Below are positions 35,714 through 44,806 of a DNA stretch of 58,052 nt, in pieces. Source of the DNA: an uncultured Porphyromonadaceae bacterium. GTDB lineage: Bacteria > Bacteroidota > Bacteroidia > Bacteroidales > Muribaculaceae. The position numbers and the translations under genes were made by a program. How positions within the stretch are numbered: position 1 is the stretch's first letter; each line of letters begins with the position of its first letter. The stretch spans positions 1 to 58,052 of the forward strand of contig CAMWID010000011.1 of the NCBI GenBank assembly GCA_947174235.1, given 5' to 3'. A model generated the notes under the pieces. It had not been told where the DNA came from and did not search any database. It saw only the letters and a program-made list of their open reading frames with translations.

Positions 35714-36658
35714 CTATTCGAATAAACGGGATTGTTGACATTTGTCTACAGATGGAATAAGAGGACGATTTTCAATGAAATCTGTTATCGCTGTAGCTAC
35801 AAATTTTCCTAAATTAACAGGAACTGCATTACCTATCATTTGTTCTATTTCACTCTTAGAACCAATGAAATTATAGGTTTCAGGAAAAGTTTGAATCAAA
35901 CTTCTTTCTTTAGTGGTCAAGGGTCTAATTCCATCAAGACTATCTACTGGGTCATTTGCGTGGATAGGATAGCCAGCAGGAATAGGTCTATTTACCCCCC
36001 TTATAGTAGGACTGGGTTCATTTACACTGAAAACACCCCTTCTGGCATAACTTCTAGGATGTCTGTAGTAATATTCAATATTGATTTTATCTCCAAAATA
36101 GTCTTTAACGGTCATCTCCTTCTTAGATAGATTCTGAAGGATATATGGTAACAGGAAATCATCCTCAGCATCTAATTTACCTATCATGAAGAATCTTTTT
36201 CTTTTTTGAGGAACGCCGCACAACGCTGCATTAAGAACTATCTGGGTAAGCCCGTAACCTGCTTTTTTGAATATGGCTTTAGCTCCCGCTAATTTGTTTG
36301 TTTTGGTGATGGTGGCTACATTTTCCATTACAAACCATTCAGGGCGAATATTTGAAATTATTTTAGCATAACATAGGGTTAAGTTTCCCCTGCCATTATC
36401 CTCATTCCTTAATCCTGCACTGCTAAAATCCTGACAAGGTGGTCCTCCAATGATCATATTCGGTTCATAGGCTGAAATATGATTACTGGCTTCGTCAACG
36501 TTTGAAAGATCTACCTGATTTATAGGGTGATCAAAGTTTTGTTTATATACATTGATGGCGGCAGCCCAATTGTCATAGCCTGCTACTACATCAAAGCCAG
36601 CTTTTTCAAAACCTAAACTTAGACCACCACAACCACAAAATAAATCTACTACATTCAT
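35714..36658 (-). CDS. DNA (cytosine-5) methyltransferase of a type II R-M system
   Basis: A 314-aa m5C methyltransferase. Motif I (DLFCGCGGLSLGFEKAGF, residues 5-22), motif IV with catalytic Cys75 (GGPPCQDFSSAG), motif VI (ENV, about 115), motif VIII (QKRKRFFMIG), and motifs IX and X (about 215-300, IGNAVPVNLGKFVA) are all present in order. It should protect the host at the site cut by the adjacent endonuclease. Its ATG overlaps the endonuclease stop codon by 4 bases (ATGA), so endonuclease and methylase are translated from one message. Base composition is clearly more AT-rich than guaA, which suggests transfer. A weak hairpin (35635-35640 with 35666-35671) follows the stop. Confidence 0.95.
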   Translation of the reverse strand: MNVVDLFCGCGGLSLGFEKAGFDVVAGYDNWAAAINVYKQNFDHPINQVDLSNVDEASNHISAYEPNMIIGGPPCQDFSSAGLRNEDNGRGNLTLCYAKIISNIRPEWFVMENVATITKTNKLAGAKAIFKKAGYGLTQIVLNAALCGVPQKRKRFFMIGKLDAEDDFLLPYILQNLSKKEMTVKDYFGDKINIEYYYRHPRSYARRGVFSVNEPSPTIRGVNRPIPAGYPIHANDPVDSLDGIRPLTTKERSLIQTFPETYNFIGSKSEIEQMIGNAVPVNLGKFVATAITDFIENRPLIPSVDKCQQSRLFE

Positions 36659-37734
36659 AACTCAAAAAGGTCTGGGCTATTTACTAATACAGCATCAAAT
36701 CTCCTTTCAGGACTTAGAAGATTTTGACCACCGCCTAAAATGATATTCTTAATCTCATACTTTGAAATTCTAGGGTGTTCAAGTTCTGCACACTGTAAAA
36801 ATTCATAAGTCTGCGTTCCGCTAAGGGCATAAGCTTTATCATTCGCTATATTGTAGGAATGAAGTCTGACTATTCTTCTATAATCAAATTGACCATAAAC
36901 ACCAGTGTATTCAAGAAGCATCAGGTAAATCCAAATAATAGTTCTCATCGGTCGGGTAATTCTTCTATTACTTGAACTGTCGCTTCTATTGCACATCTGA
37001 ATAACTGCAAGATTAGACCACACAAACACGTCTAAACAGTCATCGGCTAAAACAGCTTTACCACCTTTAGTTTTCCATATCGGTTGAACGATAAGAGGTG
37101 TTTGTTTCTTATTTAGATAGGTGCATATAGTCAGCACTGCCTGAAGAATCTTATCATAGCGAGGAAGCACTTCTTCAGGTTCTTCCCAGTGATTGATTCT
37201 AGGCACAGTATTGAGGATATCCCTTAGTTTCTCCTTTTCTTTAATTGTCTTAAAGCTATTGCAGATACTACAAGCTATAAAGTTTATAGTAGGTGGTCTA
37301 ACTACAATTTCACAGCAGTATTTATCCTCTGGAAGGTTTTTTGTTGTACTGTCAGGCAATGCTGTTAGTTTGATTTCCAGACCTATTAAAGGCGTATCAG
37401 TCGCAGTATCCAACATTACTAAATCAATCTTTTCCCTTTCGCCAGTGTAGAACTTATCATAAGAAGGAAAACTGGCTTCAAAGTTGTAAAAAGCATTTGC
37501 CGCTAAAGGATCTATCTTAAATAAGTCTGTTCCGCTAATATATTTGTGGATGACGTTGTTCTCTTTGTCTGTGCAAAGGTACACGGGCTTAACCCCCTTA
37601 TGGCTCATATAAGCTACAAGGGAAGCAGGGAAAGAACTATTAAACTGGTTTTTGCCCCAGTAATATTCCTGACTATAATCCCTACTGGAATTGTTGTGGT
37701 TTTGAGCAAAAAGCCCAGGCTCTAATTGTTCCAT
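36655..37734 (-). CDS. Type II restriction endonuclease, probable HindVP family
   Basis: A 359-aa protein beside a matching methylase. The N-terminal part (EPGLFAQNHNNSSRDYSQ, then WGKNQFNSSFPASLV) is, from memory, characteristic of the HindVP/HgiDI group, which recognises GRCGYC; I cannot confirm it by search. A PD-(D/E)XK-like core is visible around residues 100-130: KIDLVMLD followed by LIGLEIKLTALPDS, giving Asp and Glu-x-Lys. The start is set at 37734 because MEQLEPGLF begins the conserved part; an ATG 12 bases upstream is possible. It is transcribed first, before its methylase, an order that needs careful control in a naive host. The module is low-GC and repeat-flanked. Confidence 0.8.
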   Translation of the reverse strand: MEQLEPGLFAQNHNNSSRDYSQEYYWGKNQFNSSFPASLVAYMSHKGVKPVYLCTDKENNVIHKYISGTDLFKIDPLAANAFYNFEASFPSYDKFYTGEREKIDLVMLDTATDTPLIGLEIKLTALPDSTTKNLPEDKYCCEIVVRPPTINFIACSICNSFKTIKEKEKLRDILNTVPRINHWEEPEEVLPRYDKILQAVLTICTYLNKKQTPLIVQPIWKTKGGKAVLADDCLDVFVWSNLAVIQMCNRSDSSSNRRITRPMRTIIWIYLMLLEYTGVYGQFDYRRIVRLHSYNIANDKAYALSGTQTYEFLQCAELEHPRISKYEIKNIILGGGQNLLSPERRFDAVLVNSPDLFEL

Positions 37735-37761
37735 TAAAAAATACACGCGTAGTTAATATCG

Positions 37762-37792
37762 CAAAGGTACATAAAAATTATCAAATACCAAT
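37762..37792 (-). promoter_or_regulatory. Promoter of the R-M operon
   Basis: On the minus strand ATTG (37792-37789), a 19-base spacer and TACCTTTG (37769-37762) fit the Bacteroidetes consensus with one mismatch at -33. It starts the transcript about 23 bases before the endonuclease ATG and lies inside the repeat-bounded cassette. Confidence 0.6.
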
Positions 37793-37821
37793 GAGTCTTT
37801 TAGCTTTAGATATTATATGAT

Positions 37822-37848
37822 GAAGAGTACGATTTTAGGGTACGATTA
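37822..37848 (+). repeat. 27-bp direct repeat, right copy (R-M cassette)
   Basis: A copy of 35605-35631 with two mismatches. Here the two internal half sites are identical (TACGATT, then TTAGGG, then TACGATT). It lies just upstream of the R-M promoter, so the two copies bracket the transcription unit. Confidence 0.85.
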
Positions 37849-37871
37849 AATGCATCATATGGAAATTACAG

Positions 37872-37904
37872 TCGCCTGTATCCACAAACCAAGGATACAG
37901 GCGA
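37872..37904 (-). terminator. Hairpin after guaA
   Basis: A 12-bp perfect stem (37872-37883 with 37893-37904) lies 40 bases beyond the guaA stop codon. It lacks a clear T-run on the minus strand, so termination is probable but not certain. Confidence 0.55.
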
Positions 37905-37943
37905 TTGATAGGCAGTTGTTAAATATAGATATGAAGATTGGAT

Positions 37944-39470
37944 TTATTCCCACTCGATTGTTGCAGGTGGTTTTGAGGAGATGTCGTAGACTACGCGGTT
38001 CACGCCACGGACTTTGTTGATGATCTCGTTGCTGACATTCGCGAGGAATTCGTAGGGGAGATGTACCCAGTCGGCTGTCATGCCGTCGGTGGAGATCACT
38101 GCACGCAGAGCCACGCAGCTTTCGTATGTCCTCTCGTCGCCCATTACTCCGACGCTCTGCACAGGCAGCAACATCACTCCCGCCTGCCATACGCTGTCGT
38201 AAAGACCGGCGTTGCGCAGACCGTTGATGAAGATGGCGTCAGCCTCCTGAAGCACGCGCACTTTTTCCGGAGTTACCTCTCCGAGGATACGTATGCCGAG
38301 ACCGGGACCGGGGAAGGGATGCCTTCCGAGAAGACGCTGGTCCATGTCCATCGCCTTTCCGACGCGGCGAACCTCATCCTTGAAGAGGAGACGTAGCGGC
38401 TCGACAATCTTGAGATTCATCTCTTTGGGAAGACCGCCCACATTATGATGGCTCTTGATCGTTGCGGAAGGTCCTTTCACAGAACAGCTCTCGATAACGT
38501 CAGGATAGATGGTGCCCTGTGCAAGCCAGCGGGCGTTGTCGATCTTCTTGGCTTCTGCGTTGAACACCTCTACGAAATCCTTGCCGATGATCTTGCGTTT
38601 CTGCTCGGGATCTGTCACCCCTTTGAGGTCGTTGTAGAAACGTTCGCTTGCGTCCACCCCGATCACGTTAAGCCCCATGTGCTTGTAAGAGTCAAGCACC
38701 TCGTCAAACTCGTTCTTGCGGAGAAGCCCGTTGTTGACGAAGATACAGGTGAGGTTTGCCCCGATTGCCTTGTGGAGGAGCATGGCGGCTACTGAAGAAT
38801 CCACGCCTCCGGAGAGACCGAGAATCACGCGTTCGTCACCTAATTTTTCCTTAAGCTCAGCCACAGTGGTCTCGATGAAAGAATCGGGACTCCATGTGCC
38901 GGAGCATCCGCAGATCCCGAGCACGAAGTTGGCGAGAATCTGGGTGCCGTCGGCGGAATGATACACCTCGGGATGGAACTGTATGCCCCATGTTTTCTCC
39001 CCTTCCACATGATATGCGGCTGCCTTTACGTTTTCAGTAGAACCGATGACATGATAGTTTTCGGGAAGACGGGTGATAGTGTCGCCGTGCGACATCCATA
39101 CCTGGGTGGGGGAGGGGACGTTAAGCATCAGCGGGTCGAGCTGGTCAACCACTTTGAGCATCGCGCGACCGTATTCACGGCTGGGAGCGCCCTCCACCTC
39201 GCCGCCGAACTCTGCAGCGAGCAGCTGTGCGCCGTAGCATACCCCGAGCAGCGGAAGATGTCCCTTGATAGCGCCAAGATCAGGCTTTGGGGCGTCTTCA
39301 TCGCGCACGGAAGAGGGTGATCCGGATAGGATGACGCCTTTGATGTCGGCGTCAAGCTCCGGGATCTTATTGAAAGGATGGATCTCGCAATATACGTTGA
39401 GCTCACGCACGCGGCGCGCTATAAGCTGGGTATATTGTGATCCGAAATCCAGAATCAGTATTTTTTCCAT
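37944..39470 (-). CDS. guaA: GMP synthase (glutamine-hydrolysing)
   Basis: GuaA aminates XMP to GMP with glutamine and ATP. The 508-aa protein has the N-terminal class I amidotransferase (nucleophile Cys78 in LLGVCYGAQ, His/Glu pair in IQFHPEV), the ATP-pyrophosphatase domain with the P-loop [13 protein letters not shown] (about 220), and the C-terminal dimerisation domain ending in IEWE. The start is moved to 39470 because [12 protein letters not shown] is the family start; the longer frame begins in AT-rich leader DNA. It follows guaB by about 100 bases that hold an inverted repeat, and is the last gene of the purine cluster. Its 3' end is the insertion point of the R-M cassette. Confidence 0.97.
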   Translation of the reverse strand: MEKILILDFGSQYTQLIARRVRELNVYCEIHPFNKIPELDADIKGVILSGSPSSVRDEDAPKPDLGAIKGHLPLLGVCYGAQLLAAEFGGEVEGAPSREYGRAMLKVVDQLDPLMLNVPSPTQVWMSHGDTITRLPENYHVIGSTENVKAAAYHVEGEKTWGIQFHPEVYHSADGTQILANFVLGICGCSGTWSPDSFIETTVAELKEKLGDERVILGLSGGVDSSVAAMLLHKAIGANLTCIFVNNGLLRKNEFDEVLDSYKHMGLNVIGVDASERFYNDLKGVTDPEQKRKIIGKDFVEVFNAEAKKIDNARWLAQGTIYPDVIESCSVKGPSATIKSHHNVGGLPKEMNLKIVEPLRLLFKDEVRRVGKAMDMDQRLLGRHPFPGPGLGIRILGEVTPEKVRVLQEADAIFINGLRNAGLYDSVWQAGVMLLPVQSVGVMGDERTYESCVALRAVISTDGMTADWVHLPYEFLANVSNEIINKVRGVNRVVYDISSKPPATIEWE

Positions 39471-39507
39471 TTGTTTTTGAGTATTGATTTTTGAGTTTTG
39501 AGATTTG

Positions 39508-39557
39508 AGATTAATCCTGATTAACCATGAATAACCGAGATTAGTCAGGATTAATCT
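39508..39557. repeat. AT-rich inverted repeat between guaB and guaA
   Basis: A perfect 13-bp arm (AGATTAATCCTGA, 39508-39520) pairs with 39545-39557 around a 24-base loop. It belongs to the GATTAATC-core group also found at 43724 and 49316. Confidence 0.8.
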
Positions 39558-39571
39558 TACATCTCTCAACT

Positions 39572-41044
39572 TTACTCGGCTCTTGAATAGTTGGGAGCCT
39601 CCTTGGTGATTGTCACGTCGTGCGGGTGGTTTTCTATGACACCTGCCGAGGTTATCCTCACGAAGCGGGCGTTATGGAGAGCCTCGATATCTTTCGCGCC
39701 GCAATATCCCATTCCTGAGCGTAAGCCGCCGAGAAGCTGGTATATGGTCTCGGCGAGGGTTCCTTTGTAGGGCACACGTGCCACGATACCTTCCGGCACG
39801 AACTTGCTTGAGTCGCAAGTCGCGCTCTGGAAGTAGCGGTCTTTCGATCCTGCCTCCATGGCTTCAATGGAGCCCATTCCGCGGTAAGCCTTGAATTTAC
39901 GTCCGTTGTAGATGATTGTCTCACCCGGAGATTCCTCGGTGCCGGCGAGCATTGAACCCATCATCACGCAGTCGGCGCCGGCAGCGATTGCTTTCACTAC
40001 GTCGCCTGAATAACGCAGACCGCCGTCACCGATAACGGGCACGCCGTGTTTTGAAGCTACCTTTGCGCAGTTGAATATCGCACTGAGCTGCGGCACGCCC
40101 ACACCGGCAACGATACGGGTGGTGCAGATAGATCCGGGACCGATGCCTACCTTTATGCCGTCCGCGCCGTTTGCGATGAGGTATTCGGCAGCTTCGGCAG
40201 TGGCGATATTACCAACAAGTACGTCAATTTCCGGGAAATTCTTCTTCACAGCCTTAAGTGTGTTTACCACATTTGCAGAATGACCGTGAGCGGTGTCGAT
40301 TACCACCGCGTCGACTCCCGCGTTGACGAGAGCCTCCACCCGTCTGAGGGTATCGCTTGTCACGCCTACTCCGCCGGCTACGCGGAGACGTCCCTTGCTG
40401 TCTTTACATGCGTTGGGATAGTCCTGTATCTTTGTGATGTCGCGGTAAGTGATGAGTCCTACAAGCTTGTTGTCGCTGTCGACCACAGGCAGTTTTTCGA
40501 TCTTATGGCGCAGAAGAATCTGTGACGCCTCGGCAAGATCGGGACTTGTGGTGGTGACGATATTGTCTTTGGTCATCACCTCCTTGATCTTGAGAGACTC
40601 GTCGGTCTGGAAACGTAGGTCGCGGTTTGTGACGATTCCGACAAGTTTCCCTTCGCCATCCACTACAGGGATACCGCCGATGTGGTTGTCGTGCATCATT
40701 CGCTGGGCGTCGCCTACGGTCTGTTCGGGAGTGATGGTGACGGGATCGAATATCATGCCGCTTTCGGCACGCTTCACTTTCCTGACCTGTGCAGCCTGCA
40801 TCTCGATAGGCATGTTCTTATGGATAACACCGATACCACCCTGACGTGCAATGGCAATAGCCATCGCAGCTTCCGTGACGGTGTCCATTGCAGCGGAGAC
40901 GATTGGTATGTTGAGAGTGATGTTGCGTGAGAATCGAGTCTTCACCTCCACCATGTTGGGTATGACCTCAGAGTATGCGGGAATGAGAAGGACGTCGTCA
41001 AACGTCATACCTTCCTCATTTACTTTTTCAGTTAAAAATGACAT
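39572..41044 (-). CDS. guaB: Inosine-5'-monophosphate dehydrogenase
   Basis: GuaB oxidises IMP to XMP with NAD+, the first step of the GMP branch. The 490-aa protein is full length: the barrel with the [17 protein letters not shown] start, two CBS domains inserted at about 95-205 ([14 protein letters not shown] and [14 protein letters not shown]), the active-site loop with Cys307 in GSICTTRIV, and the flap GMGSIEAM with downstream [19 protein letters not shown] domains bind adenine and guanine nucleotides and tune activity. It lies between purA (47-base gap) and guaA. Confidence 0.97.
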   Translation of the reverse strand: MSFLTEKVNEEGMTFDDVLLIPAYSEVIPNMVEVKTRFSRNITLNIPIVSAAMDTVTEAAMAIAIARQGGIGVIHKNMPIEMQAAQVRKVKRAESGMIFDPVTITPEQTVGDAQRMMHDNHIGGIPVVDGEGKLVGIVTNRDLRFQTDESLKIKEVMTKDNIVTTTSPDLAEASQILLRHKIEKLPVVDSDNKLVGLITYRDITKIQDYPNACKDSKGRLRVAGGVGVTSDTLRRVEALVNAGVDAVVIDTAHGHSANVVNTLKAVKKNFPEIDVLVGNIATAEAAEYLIANGADGIKVGIGPGSICTTRIVAGVGVPQLSAIFNCAKVASKHGVPVIGDGGLRYSGDVVKAIAAGADCVMMGSMLAGTEESPGETIIYNGRKFKAYRGMGSIEAMEAGSKDRYFQSATCDSSKFVPEGIVARVPYKGTLAETIYQLLGGLRSGMGYCGAKDIEALHNARFVRITSAGVIENHPHDVTITKEAPNYSRAE

Positions 41045-41087
41045 GCTTTGTTCAATTAGTAATTAGTAATCATTAATTAGTAATTGG

Positions 41088-41119
41088 AGTTTCAGAAATT
41101 TCTGAGTTTTTCTGAAACT
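41088..41119 (-). other. Hairpin over the purA stop codon
   Basis: An 11-bp stem (41088-41098 with 41109-41119) includes the last codons and stop of purA. It could slow ribosomes or protect the upstream message from decay; no T-run is seen. Confidence 0.45.
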
Positions 41120-42384
41120 ATGATGGTCTGGGTGCGGTCAGGACCAACTGAGATCACACCGACAGGCACTTCCGTGAGTTCTTCGATTTTCTTCACGTAT
41201 GCCTTCGCGGCTTCCGGAAGCTCGTCATAACTGCGAATGCCGGTGAGGTCGTCTTTCCAGCCTTCCATCTCGATAAACACGGGTTTGCATCGTGCGAGCT
41301 TAGAGATGGTAGAAGGAGGAGTGTCGATGATTTTGCCGTCAAGTTCGTAATGAGTGCAGATTTTCACTTTGTCAAGACCCGAAAGGACATCGAAGAGCAT
41401 GAGCGCCCAGTTGTCGATTCCGGCGAGGCGGCTTGTGTAGCGAGCCACTACGGCGTCAAACCATCCCACACGGCGGGGACGGCCTGTGACTGTGCCGTAT
41501 TCGTGACCGCGTTCGCGGATCTCGTGGGCTATCTCGTCATGCAGCTCCGTGGGGAAGGGACCTTCTCCCACACGGGTGCAATACGCCTTGGCAACGCCGA
41601 GCACATTGTCTATCCATTTCGGAGAGATGCCGGCTCCTACGGGCACGCTTGCGGAAGATGGTGTGGAAGAAGTCACGAAGGGGTATGTGCCATGGTCGAT
41701 GCACAGCATCATTCCCTGCGCTCCTTCGAAAAGGATCTTCTTGTCGCTGCGGAGAGCCTTGTTGATGAGATCAGATGTGTCGACGATACGGGGACCGAGA
41801 ATCTTGGCGATTTCCATATAGCGGTCGTAAACCTCTTGGAAATCGTAAGTAGGGAGACCGAGCATCTTGAGCTCCATATTTTTCTCATCGAGCGCCGCCT
41901 GAAGGCGTTCCGCGAAATATTCGGGTTCGAGGAGGTCGCCCATGCGCAGACCCACACGGCTATACTTGTCGCTGTACGCGGGACCGATACCTTTCTTTGT
42001 GGTGCCTATGAGCTTGCCCCCTTTCAGACCTTCATACGCGCCGTCAAGAGCCGAATGCCACGGCATTACCATAGCTGCGCGGTCAGATATGAACAGCTGA
42101 TAGTCGTTGATCCCTTGGTCATGGAGCTTCTGAAGCTCCACGAGCACGGATTCCGGATTCACCACCATGCCGTTGCCCATGACATTGACCGTGGCAGGGT
42201 TGAAAATGCCGGAGGGGATGCTCTGGAGCGAATATTTGTGTCCGTTGAACATCACGCTGTGTCCGGCGTTGTTGCCGCCCTGATAGCGCACGACCATGTC
42301 GGCACGGCATGCGAAATAGTCGGTAATCTTACCTTTACCTTCATCGCCCCATTGGGAGCCGATGACAACCAATCTTTCCGACAT
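41092..42384 (-). CDS. purA: Adenylosuccinate synthetase
   Basis: PurA joins IMP and aspartate using GTP, the first step of the AMP branch. The 430-aa protein is complete: P-loop GSQWGDEGKGKITDYFA (residues 8-24), the catalytic Asp and His in this and the GHSVMFNGHKY loop, the IMP site around GTTKKGIGPAYSDK (about 130), and the GTP-base segment near the C-terminus (SVGPDRTQTI). Its ATG shares a base with the purB stop codon, so the AMP-branch enzymes are translationally coupled. Confidence 0.97.
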   Translation of the reverse strand: MSERLVVIGSQWGDEGKGKITDYFACRADMVVRYQGGNNAGHSVMFNGHKYSLQSIPSGIFNPATVNVMGNGMVVNPESVLVELQKLHDQGINDYQLFISDRAAMVMPWHSALDGAYEGLKGGKLIGTTKKGIGPAYSDKYSRVGLRMGDLLEPEYFAERLQAALDEKNMELKMLGLPTYDFQEVYDRYMEIAKILGPRIVDTSDLINKALRSDKKILFEGAQGMMLCIDHGTYPFVTSSTPSSASVPVGAGISPKWIDNVLGVAKAYCTRVGEGPFPTELHDEIAHEIRERGHEYGTVTGRPRRVGWFDAVVARYTSRLAGIDNWALMLFDVLSGLDKVKICTHYELDGKIIDTPPSTISKLARCKPVFIEMEGWKDDLTGIRSYDELPEAAKAYVKKIEELTEVPVGVISVGPDRTQTIIVSEKLRNF

Positions 42385-43682
42385 TATTCTTCTAATTTAT
42401 TGCGTTTGTAAATATGATCTATATTCTTGAAATAGTAGTCGAGTGTGAAGCAGTTGTCGAGTTCCTCCTCTGTAAGGGTTCCCATGACTGTGGGATCCTG
42501 CTTTAGAAGATCCTGATAAGACGACCCTGTTGCCATAGCCTTCATTGCGATCGGCTGCACAGTGTCGTATGCTTTCTCACGCACGAACCCTTTGTCGATA
42601 AGCGCGTTCATCACACGCTGCGCGAAGATCACACCGTTTGTGCGGTAGATGTTGGCTTTCATCTGGTCTTCAAACACCACAAGGTTCTCCAGGATTCCCT
42701 TCATGCGGTTGAGCATGTAGTCGAGAAGGATGGTCGCGTCAGGCATGATGATGCGCTCGGTGGCTGAGTGGGAGATGTCGCGCTCGTGCCAGAGGGCGAC
42801 GTTCTCATATGCCGTCGCCATGTATCCGCGCAACACACGCGCGCAACCGCAGATATTCTCGCTGCTGACCGGATTGCGCTTGTGGGGCATGGCTGAAGAA
42901 CCCTTCTGACCTTTGCCGAACGCTTCCTCCACCTCATGCACTTCGGTGCGCTGGAGGTTTCGGATCTCGAGAGCCATCTGTTCGAGGCTCGCGCCGATCA
43001 GGGCAAGTGTTGCCATGTAGTATGCGTGGCGGTCGCGCTGTATCACCTGGGTGCTCACGTCGGAGCTGTCGATCCCGAGTTTCTCGCATACATAGTCCTG
43101 TACGAATGGCGGAATGTTGGCGAAATTACCTACCGCACCGCTGATTTTACCTACCTCTACGCCACGCGCGGCAGCTTTGAAGCGTTCGAGATTGCGACGC
43201 ATCTCGGCAAGCCAGAGCACCCATTTAAGTCCGAAGGATGTGATGTCGGCATGAATGCCATGAGTCCTTCCGATGCAGGGGAGCTTTTTGAAGCGTATAG
43301 CCTGCTTCTTGAGCATCTCTATAAATTCCTCGATGTCTTTGAGCAGGATCTCGTCAGCCTGTCTGAAGAGGTAACCGTTGGCTGTGTCTACAACGTCAGT
43401 AGATGTAAGTCCGTAGTGTACCCATTTGCGTTCCTCTCCGAGAGACTCGCTCACGGTGCGGGTGAACGCTACGATGTCGTGGCGTGTCTGGAGCTCGATT
43501 TCCTTGATCCTGTCGATGTCGAATGTGGCATTGGCATTCAATTTCTCGACATCTTCGGCGGGAACGACACCGAGTTCTCTCCATGCCTCGGCGGCAAGGA
43601 GCTCAACTTTGAGATAGGCGCGGAATTTATTTTCTTCCGTCCACACCTCTCTCATTATATCTCTTCCGTATCTTTCGATCAT
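42384..43682 (-). CDS. purB: Adenylosuccinate lyase
   Basis: PurB cleaves two substrates: SAICAR to AICAR in the common path and adenylosuccinate to AMP. The 432-aa protein carries the fumarase-superfamily signature GSSAMPHKRNPVSSE (about 262-276), the catalytic His segment GRTHGIHADITSFG (about 139-152), and the early HYGLTSTDVVDTA motif. The length is that of the short bacterial type. It lies after folD by about 106 bases containing repeat DNA, and just before purA, with a one-base overlap. Confidence 0.97.
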   Translation of the reverse strand: MIERYGRDIMREVWTEENKFRAYLKVELLAAEAWRELGVVPAEDVEKLNANATFDIDRIKEIELQTRHDIVAFTRTVSESLGEERKWVHYGLTSTDVVDTANGYLFRQADEILLKDIEEFIEMLKKQAIRFKKLPCIGRTHGIHADITSFGLKWVLWLAEMRRNLERFKAAARGVEVGKISGAVGNFANIPPFVQDYVCEKLGIDSSDVSTQVIQRDRHAYYMATLALIGASLEQMALEIRNLQRTEVHEVEEAFGKGQKGSSAMPHKRNPVSSENICGCARVLRGYMATAYENVALWHERDISHSATERIIMPDATILLDYMLNRMKGILENLVVFEDQMKANIYRTNGVIFAQRVMNALIDKGFVREKAYDTVQPIAMKAMATGSSYQDLLKQDPTVMGTLTEEELDNCFTLDYYFKNIDHIYKRNKLEE

Positions 43683-43723
43683 GATTTATCTTTTTAGGTT
43701 TTGGGTTTAGAGTCTTGAGTTGG

Positions 43724-43770
43724 GATTAATCAGGATTCTCCTGATTAATCCTGATTGATCCTGATTAATT
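43724..43770. repeat. AT-rich inverted and tandem repeat between folD and purB
   Basis: A perfect 12-bp hairpin arm (43724-43735) pairs with 43739-43750 around a 3-base loop. From 43741 three 10-bp units follow: CTGATTAATC, CTGATTGATC, CTGATTAATT. The core GATTAATC is shared with the repeats at 39508 and 49316. Confidence 0.8.
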
Positions 43771-43788
43771 TCAACTCACAACTTGCAA

Positions 43789-44637
43789 CTATTTTTGCTT
43801 GCGGAGGAAGCACTCGAGGGTGTTTTCCATAAGGCAGGCGCGTGTCATGGGTCCGACACCGCCCGGCACGGGGGTGATCACGGATGCCTTTTCAGAACAT
43901 GCCGCATAATCCACATCGCCGCAGAGTTTCCCTGTCTCGGGATCGCGGTTGACGCCAACGTCGATCACTGCCGCGCCTTCACCTACCATGTCGGCTGTCA
44001 CGAATTTAGGTCTCCCTATCGCCACCACGAGGATTTCAGCCTCGGAAGTGACTTTTGCAAGATCCTTTGTGCGGCTGTGGGCGATTGTGACTGTGGCATT
44101 GCGGTCGAGAAGAAGTTTCGCTACCGGAAGACCCACGATATTGCTGCGTCCGATGACAACGGCTTTCTTTCCTTCGATTTCCACACCAGCCTTGTCGAGC
44201 ATCCTGATTATCCCTTTCGGGGTGCAGGGTAGTGTGCAGGGTAGTTTCTGCCAGAGAGAAGCCACGTTGCCGGGATGGAAGCCGTCGACATCTTTCTCTT
44301 TGGCTATAGCCTCGATCACTTTGTCTTCGTTGATATGTTTTGGAAGCGGGAGCTGGACGAGAACGCCGTCGACAGAGTCGTCAGCATTGAGGTCTGCAAT
44401 CATTCCGAGTAGTTCTTCTTCCGAAATATCTGCGGGACGGCGGATAGTAGTGCTCTTGAAGCCTACTTCTTCGGCGTCTTTCCCTTTACCTTTCACGTAT
44501 GACTGACTTGCAGGATCCTCACCTACGAGAATCACCACAAGATGAGGAGGTCTGCCATATTTTTCTTTGACTTCCACCACACGGCGCGCCACATCCTCTT
44601 TCAGTTCTTTTGCTAATTGAGTTCCGCTTATTATCAT
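43789..44637 (-). CDS. folD: Bifunctional methylenetetrahydrofolate dehydrogenase/cyclohydrolase
   Basis: FolD interconverts methylene-, methenyl- and 10-formyl-tetrahydrofolate and so supplies the formyl donor for PurN and PurH. The 282-aa protein shows SYVKGKGKDAEEVGF with the catalytic Lys (about 50-64), the substrate loop LVQLPLPKHINE (about 99-110), the PCTPKGI segment, and the NAD(P) site GRSNIVGLPVAKLLL (about 163-177). Its place inside the purine cluster fits that supply role. Upstream, a ten-unit 7-bp repeat fills most of the gap to purD. Confidence 0.97.
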   Translation of the reverse strand: MIISGTQLAKELKEDVARRVVEVKEKYGRPPHLVVILVGEDPASQSYVKGKGKDAEEVGFKSTTIRRPADISEEELLGMIADLNADDSVDGVLVQLPLPKHINEDKVIEAIAKEKDVDGFHPGNVASLWQKLPCTLPCTPKGIIRMLDKAGVEIEGKKAVVIGRSNIVGLPVAKLLLDRNATVTIAHSRTKDLAKVTSEAEILVVAIGRPKFVTADMVGEGAAVIDVGVNRDPETGKLCGDVDYAACSEKASVITPVPGGVGPMTRACLMENTLECFLRKQK

Positions 44638-44656
44638 TGTTGTTTATGTTTTTTCG

Positions 44657-44726
44657 TTTTCCGTTTTCCGTTGTCCGTTTTCCGTTTTCCGTTTTCCGTT
44701 TTCCGTTTTCCGTTTTCCGTTGTCCG
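44657..44726 (+). repeat. Tandem array of ten 7-bp units upstream of folD
   Basis: Ten head-to-tail copies of TTTTCCG (eight exact, units 3 and 10 reading TTGTCCG), preceded by a shortened unit at 44651. On the minus strand it reads (CGGAAAA)n and ends about 20 bases before the folD ATG, so unit number changes the spacing between folD and any promoter within the gap. Confidence 0.95.
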
Positions 44727-44806
44727 AAAGAATGTCTCCGAGATACGTAACACCCTTATATGGCATTTCAAGGTATTGCGGACAACATATAACAGGGAAG
44801 GGACAA

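Noticed and set aside
41350..42411. 353-codon plus-strand frame over purA
   Set aside because: Antisense of a fully conserved PurA; the His-rich translation is typical of shadows in this codon usage.
42936..43697. 253-codon plus-strand frame over purB
   Set aside because: Shadow of PurB; the true gene has the GSSAMPHKRNP signature on the other strand.
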